A stretch of 64,000 nt of DNA from Sphingopyxis sp. QXT-31 (GTDB taxonomy: Bacteria; Pseudomonadota; Alphaproteobacteria; Sphingomonadales; Sphingomonadaceae): contig NZ_CP019449.1 in assembly GCF_001984035.1 (NCBI RefSeq), positions 682,001 to 746,000 on the forward strand, in the 5' to 3' direction. The position numbers and the translations under genes are program-made. Position 1 is the stretch's first letter, and every line of letters starts with the position of its first letter. Positions 59,705 to 64,000 of the stretch are shown here, in pieces. Under the pieces are notes generated by a model. The model ran no database searches. It was given only the letters and a program-made list of their open reading frames with translations, and was not told the origin of the DNA.

Positions 59705-61150
59705 TTATAGATATTTCTTGGTCACCAGCTGCGATTCTTCGGGATCGCGCAGCCCGACGCCTATCGACGCGCGCGTCGAATCGCTCTCGCTGCTGGCGAC
59801 CGGATAAGCGCAATAGTCGGCGGCGTAGAAAGCGCTGGGCCGGTGGTTGCCCGACAGGCCGATGCCGCCGAATGGCGCCGCCGACGACGCGCCATTGGTT
59901 GGCCGGTTCCAGTTGATTACCCCGGCGCGGGCATTGGCCCAGAACTGGTCGTAGAGCTGTGGCGACCCGCCTATCAGCGCCGCCGACAGGCCGAAAGCGG
60001 TGTTGTTCGCTTCGGCGATCGCGGCTTCGAAACTGTCGACGCGGATCACCTGGAGCAAAGGCCCGAACAGTTCGATATCGGGCCGCTCGGCCATGTCGGT
60101 GACATCGATAATGCCCGGGGTCAGGAACGGCCGGTCGCGCACCGGGCGCGTCATGTGGCGGACGACCTGACCGCCGTTCGACATCAGGATCAGAAAGCTT
60201 TCGGTCAGGCCGTCGGCCGCCTCGTTGTCGATCACCGGTCCCATATAGGGCGGGGGAGTTGCAAAGGGTTCGTCGACGATCAGCCGATTGGCGAGTTTCC
60301 GAACCTCTTCGACCAGCCGATCAGCCATGGTTTCGCGGACGATCAGGCGGCGCGCGTTGCTGCAGCGTTGCCCGGCGCTCAGAAAGGCGGACTGCACGAC
60401 CAGGATCGCGGCGGTGTGAAGGTCAGGGGTGTCCCACACGACCACCGGGTTGTTACCGCCCATTTCAAGCGCAAGGATCTTGTCGGGCCGGTTGGCGAAC
60501 TGACGGTTGAGCGCCAGCCCCGTGCGCGCCGATCCAGTGAACAGCAGGCCGTCGATCCCCGCATGACCCGCGAGCGCCTTGCCCTCGTCGGGGCCACCGA
60601 CGACAAGCCGCAGCACCTCCTTGGGCACCCCGGCGCTATGGAACAGATCAACGAGCAGGGCGCCGGTCGCGGGGGTCTTTTCCGACGGCTTGAACACGAC
60701 CGAATTGCCGGCGATCAGCGCCGGCACGATATGCCCGTTGGGCAGATGCGCGGGGAAATTATAGGGCCCCAGCACCGCGAGCAGTCCGTGCGGCTTGTGG
60801 CGCACCGCGTTGCGCAGCCCCATCGCGCCCTCGATGCGGCGGTTCGAGGTGCGCTCCGAATAGGCGTTGATCGAGATATCGACCTTGTTCGCAACCGATT
60901 CCACTTCGGTGCGGGCTTCCCAGAGCGGCTTGCCGGTCTCGCGCGAGATCAAGGTCGCCAGCGTCTCGGCCTCGGCCTTCACGCGGTCGGCGAAGCGGCG
61001 CAGCGTTTCGGTGCGGAAGGTGAGGGGCTTTGCCGCCCATTCGGGCCAGGCGCGGCGACCGATCTCGACCTCTTGATCGACATTGCTGATCGCGCGGCGC
61101 CAGACTTCCAGGCCCGTGGCGGGATCGTGCGAAACCAGTTCGGCGGTCAT
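59705..61150 (-). CDS. astD: Aldehyde dehydrogenase, succinylglutamate-semialdehyde dehydrogenase type
   Basis: 481 residues. ALDH signatures: Glu in LALEMGGNNPVVV, catalytic Cys in AGQRCSNARRL, GLLFTGSARTG and VLGPYNFPAHLPNG. Closest in pattern to AstD, which oxidises N-succinylglutamate semialdehyde in arginine degradation. The other ast genes are not adjacent. Divergent from the hydrolase gene at 61.3 kb. Confidence 0.85.
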   Translation of the reverse strand: MTAELVSHDPATGLEVWRRAISNVDQEVEIGRRAWPEWAAKPLTFRTETLRRFADRVKAEAETLATLISRETGKPLWEARTEVESVANKVDISINAYSERTSNRRIEGAMGLRNAVRHKPHGLLAVLGPYNFPAHLPNGHIVPALIAGNSVVFKPSEKTPATGALLVDLFHSAGVPKEVLRLVVGGPDEGKALAGHAGIDGLLFTGSARTGLALNRQFANRPDKILALEMGGNNPVVVWDTPDLHTAAILVVQSAFLSAGQRCSNARRLIVRETMADRLVEEVRKLANRLIVDEPFATPPPYMGPVIDNEAADGLTESFLILMSNGGQVVRHMTRPVRDRPFLTPGIIDVTDMAERPDIELFGPLLQVIRVDSFEAAIAEANNTAFGLSAALIGGSPQLYDQFWANARAGVINWNRPTNGASSAAPFGGIGLSGNHRPSAFYAADYCAYPVASSESDSTRASIGVGLRDPEESQLVTKKYL

Positions 61151-61386
61151 GACGTCGCCCGCATGCGGGCGATGATGGGGGACAGTCGCAGCATCGCCTC
61201 TGCTCTTATCGGCGAAAGGTTAACCGGGCAAGCCGAGGACCCAAGCATCGCTTGCGCGCGCGCGCCGGGTTGGCGATAGATGCGGCGAATCCCGCAGAGC
61301 GCGGATGACAAGGGGAAAGCGCCATTTCGGCACGGCAGGATCATCGCGAACGCTGGTGGGACCATTATTGGTGGTCGCCCGACGGC

Positions 61387-62220
61387 GTGCGCCTGCACGC
61401 CCGCGTCTATGATCCGCCCGAACCGGTCGAGACGCTGCCGCCGATCCTCTGCCTGCCTGGCCTCGCGCGCAACGCCCGCGATTTCGAGGCGCTGGCTCCG
61501 CATCTCGCCGAGCGCCGCCGCGTCATCGTCGTCGAATTCCGCGGCCGCGGCGAAAGCGCCTATGCCAAGGATCCGATGACCTATGTCCCGCTCTCTTATG
61601 TGCAGGACGTCGTCGCGCTGCTCGACGATCGCGGGATCCAGCGCTTCGCGACGATCGGTACCTCGCTCGGCGGGCTTGTCTCGATGATCCTCGCCGCGAC
61701 CTTGCCGGGGCGGCTCGTCGGCGCGGTGCTGAACGACGTCGGGCCGGAGCTCGAGGAAGCGGGGCTCGCGCGCATCCGCGACTATATCGGCACCGGCGGC
61801 AGCCAGCCGACCTGGATTCACGCCGCGCGCACGGTCGCCGAACTCAATGCCGCGGTCTATCCCGATTACGGCCTCCACGACTGGCTGCGGATGACAAAGC
61901 GCACGCACAAGCTGACCGCCGAGGGACGGATCGTCACTGATTACGACAAGCAGATCGCGGCGCCGCTGCGTGTCCCGCATGGGGGGGAGGCCGCGGCGGA
62001 CCTGTGGCCCGCCTATCGCGCGCTCGGCGATATTCCACTGCTGATCCTGCGCGGCGCACTGTCGGACATTCTCGCACGCACCGCCGCCGACCGGATGCTC
62101 GCCGAACGGCCGACCGCGCGGCTGGTCGAAGTCCCCGGCGTCGGCCACGCCCCGACGATGGACGAGCCCGAGGCGCGCGCCGCGATCGACGCCTGGGCGG
62201 CGGAACTGCCCGCGGCGTGA
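61387..62220 (+). CDS. Alpha/beta hydrolase (start codon uncertain)
   Basis: 277 residues from the GTG at 61387. Ser nucleophile in IGTSLGGLVS, HG-type motif LCLPGLARNARDFE, EFRGRGESAYA and the C-terminal His in GVGHAPTMDEPE: a single-domain hydrolase. The frame stays open and coding-like upstream to 61324 (RWWDHYWWSPDGVRLHARVY), where an ATT follows AGGGGA by eight bases; no ATG, GTG or TTG is available in that stretch, so the true start may be ATT or a mutated ATG. The GTG is reported as the conservative start. Its stop overlaps the next GTG start. Confidence 0.85.
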   Translation: MRLHARVYDPPEPVETLPPILCLPGLARNARDFEALAPHLAERRRVIVVEFRGRGESAYAKDPMTYVPLSYVQDVVALLDDRGIQRFATIGTSLGGLVSMILAATLPGRLVGAVLNDVGPELEEAGLARIRDYIGTGGSQPTWIHAARTVAELNAAVYPDYGLHDWLRMTKRTHKLTAEGRIVTDYDKQIAAPLRVPHGGEAAADLWPAYRALGDIPLLILRGALSDILARTAADRMLAERPTARLVEVPGVGHAPTMDEPEARAAIDAWAAELPAA

Positions 62221-63365
62221 GCGACGAGGCGCGTCCGGTCCGCATCCTGCATCTCCATTCGAGCTTCTCGCTCGGCGGCAAGGAAGCGCGCGCGACGCGG
62301 CTGATGAACCTGATGGGGGACCGCGCCGAACACGCGATCCTCTCGGCCGTCCCCGACGCGCTCGGCGCGCGGGACGCTATCGATCCGGTCATCAAGGTCG
62401 ATTTCCCCGGCGCGGCTGCGCCCGCGCTCCACGGCAAGCCGGGGCCGGTGCGCTATCGCGCGCTGGCACGCTATATGGCGGGGTTCGACCTGATCCTCAG
62501 CTATAATTGGGGTTCGATGGACGGGGTGATGGCGCACCGCTGGTTCGCGCGGACGCGCGGCCTGCCGCCGCTGATCCATCACGAGGACGGCTTCAACGAG
62601 GACGAGAGCGCCCGGCGCAACTGGAAACGCAACGCCTTCCGCCGCCTCGCGCTGCCGACAGCCAAGGCGCTCGTTGTCCCCTCGACTTTGCTCCAGCGCA
62701 TCGCCGCCGACGAATGGGGCGCCAGCGACTGCACCGAACTGATCCGGAACGGCATCGACGTCGCGGCCTATGCGCACGGCCCCGATATGCCGATCGCCGG
62801 CATGGAACGCCGCCCCGGCGAGGTCGTGATCGGCACCGTCGCGGGGCTGCGCAAGGTCAAGGACCTGCCGCGCCTCGTCCGCGCGGTCGCGCCGCTGCCC
62901 GCCAATGTCCGGCTGGTGATCGTCGGCGAGGGGCCCGAGCGCGATGCGATCCGCGCCGAGGCGGCGGCGTGCGGCATGGCCGACCGGCTGGTGCTGCCCG
63001 GCTTCATGGCCGAACCCGCGCGCTGGATAGGTCATTTCGACCTGCTGGCCTTGTCGTCGAAAAGCGAACAGGCGCCGATCGCGGTGATCGAGGCGATGGC
63101 GGCGGGGCTACCCGTCGCCAGCCCCGATGTCGGCGACGTCGCGGCGATGGTTTCGACCGAGAACGCGCCTTATGTGGCCTCCGACGAAGCCGGGTTCCGC
63201 GCCGCGCTCGCCGACCTCGCCGCCGACGCCGCGCTACGCCGCGCGGTCGGCGAGGCGAACCGCCATGCCGCCGCGCAGCGCTTCGACGAATCAACCATGG
63301 TCGCGGCCTATGAAAGCCTCTATGGACGGGCGCTGGAAGGTCGCCGTCTCTTCTCCCGGGGATAG
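62217..63365 (+). CDS. Glycosyltransferase family 4 (GT-B fold)
   Basis: 382 residues from the GTG at 62217, which overlaps the hydrolase stop (GTGA). N-terminal ILHLHSSFSLGGKEARATRL; C-terminal donor-binding half with VIGTVAGLRKVKDLPRLV, LVIVGEGPERDAI and the EX7E-like EQAPIAVIEAMAAGLPV. Transfers a nucleotide-sugar residue to a lipid or polysaccharide acceptor; acceptor unknown. No other polysaccharide genes are nearby. Confidence 0.88.
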   Translation: MSDEARPVRILHLHSSFSLGGKEARATRLMNLMGDRAEHAILSAVPDALGARDAIDPVIKVDFPGAAAPALHGKPGPVRYRALARYMAGFDLILSYNWGSMDGVMAHRWFARTRGLPPLIHHEDGFNEDESARRNWKRNAFRRLALPTAKALVVPSTLLQRIAADEWGASDCTELIRNGIDVAAYAHGPDMPIAGMERRPGEVVIGTVAGLRKVKDLPRLVRAVAPLPANVRLVIVGEGPERDAIRAEAAACGMADRLVLPGFMAEPARWIGHFDLLALSSKSEQAPIAVIEAMAAGLPVASPDVGDVAAMVSTENAPYVASDEAGFRAALADLAADAALRRAVGEANRHAAAQRFDESTMVAAYESLYGRALEGRRLFSRG

Positions 63366-63409
63366 GCCGCACGGCCATTGACTTTCGGCGTCGCCTTCCG
63401 CTTACGGAA

Positions 63410-63433
63410 GCGCAAATCGGGGCCCGATTGCGC
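63410..63433. promoter_or_regulatory. Inverted repeat before the nitronate monooxygenase gene
   Basis: GCGCAAATCGGG and CCCGATTGCGC form an imperfect stem (one bulged base) with almost no loop, preceded by a smaller CTTCCGCTTACGGAAG stem (about 63395-63410). Located after the glycosyltransferase stop. Could be a terminator without T-tract or an operator. Confidence 0.35.
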
Positions 63434-63464
63434 CATGCAGTCGGGCGGAGAGAAAGAGGTTCTC

Positions 63465-64000
63465 GTGTTCAAAGGTTTGAAGCCCATCGTTTACGGCGGC
63501 CGCGAAGTGTGGCCGCTGGTTGAGGGGGGCAAGGGCGTGTCCGCAACCAACCATATGTCGAGCGGCGCCTGGGCCGCGGCGGGCGGCATCGGCACCGTCT
63601 CGGCGGTCAACGCCGACAGCTACGACGCCGAGGGCAAGATCGTTCCGCAGGTCTATAATGCGCTGACCCGGCGCGAGCGCCACGAGGAACTGATCCAGTA
63701 CGGCATCGACGGCGCCGTCGCGCAGGTCGAGCGCGCCTATGAACTGGCAGGCGGCAAGGGCGCGATCAACATCAACGTGCTCTGGGAAATGGGCGGCGCG
63801 CAGCAGATCCTCGAGGGCGTGCTGTCGCGGACCAAGGGCATGATCGCCGGGGTCACCTGCGGCGCGGGCATGCCGTACAGGCTCAGCGAAATCGCCGAGC
63901 GCCACAATGTGATGTATCTGCCGATCATCAGCTCGGCGCGCGCGTTTCGCGCGCTGTGGAAGCGCGCCTATCACAAGGTGCCGCACCTGCTCGGCGCGGT
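63465..64000 (+). CDS. Nitronate monooxygenase / 2-nitropropane dioxygenase family (partial, cut by right edge)
   Basis: The frame is open to the end of the window (178 codons seen). N-terminal FKGLKPIVYGGREVWPLVEG, SSGAWAAAGGIGTVSAVN and AININVLWEMGG match the NMO/enoyl-reductase II FMN TIM barrel. Oxidises nitronates or related carbanions. The GTG at 63465, with AAAGAGG five bases upstream, is preferred; an ATG at 63435 in frame is the alternative. Too incomplete to judge the catalytic His. Confidence 0.85.
   Translation, partial: MFKGLKPIVYGGREVWPLVEGGKGVSATNHMSSGAWAAAGGIGTVSAVNADSYDAEGKIVPQVYNALTRRERHEELIQYGIDGAVAQVERAYELAGGKGAININVLWEMGGAQQILEGVLSRTKGMIAGVTCGAGMPYRLSEIAERHNVMYLPIISSARAFRALWKRAYHKVPHLLGA

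Noticed and set aside
1..64000. CRISPR array, rRNA or tRNA genes, transposase or integrase genes
   Set aside because: No regularly spaced direct repeats, no complete tRNA cloverleaf and no recognisable transposase or integrase product were seen; the tRNA-like fragment near 7284 is only a partial 3' end.

Overview
The window is high-GC, densely coded alphaproteobacterial chromosome. The protein families point to a sphingomonad (Sphingopyxis, Novosphingobium or a relative): a TonB-dependent receptor, Rieske oxygenases, lipid-transfer-type thiolase and many SDR enzymes packed together, UPF0262, DUF2849, the cysH-DUF934-cysI-cobA order, and short dispersed intergenic palindromes. The genus is inferred from gene content; no rRNA or tRNA gene is present to confirm it.

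Region 1 (1-6.9 kb): the end of a TPR-type regulator, then a minus-strand run of small-molecule hydrolases (exported alpha/beta hydrolase, esterase, second alpha/beta hydrolase, isochorismatase-like hydrolase, a twice-frameshifted flavin/PNPOx-fold gene, a XapX membrane protein and a Tat-exported YtcJ-type amidohydrolase). A 700-base gene-free, partly AT-rich stretch (6880-7579) separates it from the next region and holds a tRNA-3'-end-like fragment.

Region 2 (7.6-40.7 kb): a large catabolic cluster in several tight operons. The plus operon at 7.6-12.5 kb has SDR, GST, a thiamine-diphosphate E1 alpha/beta pair, a free-standing lipoyl domain, a SnoaL-like protein and an NmrA-like protein. A minus operon at 12.5-16.0 kb has two Rieske oxygenase alpha subunits and a sugar-isomerase-like TIM barrel, divergent from a VOC gene across an inverted-repeat operator candidate. 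A minus series at 16.7-26.7 kb has a molybdopterin oxidoreductase, MDR reductase, ThuA-like protein, cytochrome P450, acyl-CoA dehydrogenase, Cys-less DUF35 protein, lipid-transfer-type thiolase, second acyl-CoA dehydrogenase and a LuxR-type regulator. At 26.8-40.7 kb come another MDR/SDR pair, an acyl-CoA ligase, a carotenoid-oxygenase-family enzyme, a TonB receptor, two more SDRs, a GMC oxidoreductase, a second ThuA-like protein, an SDR and an old-yellow enzyme. Together they read as uptake, CoA activation, ring and chain oxidation and beta-oxidation/retro-aldol cleavage of a hydrophobic multi-ring or isoprenoid-like substrate. The substrate is not determinable from sequence.

Region 3 (40.8-50.7 kb): signalling and envelope genes: a CHASE3 gene broken by two in-frame stops, a LuxR-HTH protein with a C-terminal membrane helix and two small companions, a five-loop EF-hand protein, an OmpR/histidine-kinase pair, a thioesterase and a trans-acting-enoyl-reductase-like protein (with a LiuR-like operator), DoxX, a 52-residue peptide gene resembling a RiPP precursor, and an exported GH5 glycosidase with a LacI-like operator.

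Region 4 (50.8-64 kb): core metabolism: dcd, cdd, a GH25-like protein, UPF0262, dnaB, a small membrane protein, the assimilatory sulfate/siroheme operon (cobA, DUF2849, cysI, RidA, DUF934, APS-type cysH), an astD-like aldehyde dehydrogenase, an alpha/beta hydrolase with an apparent ATT start, a GT4 glycosyltransferase, and the start of a nitronate monooxygenase cut by the window edge.
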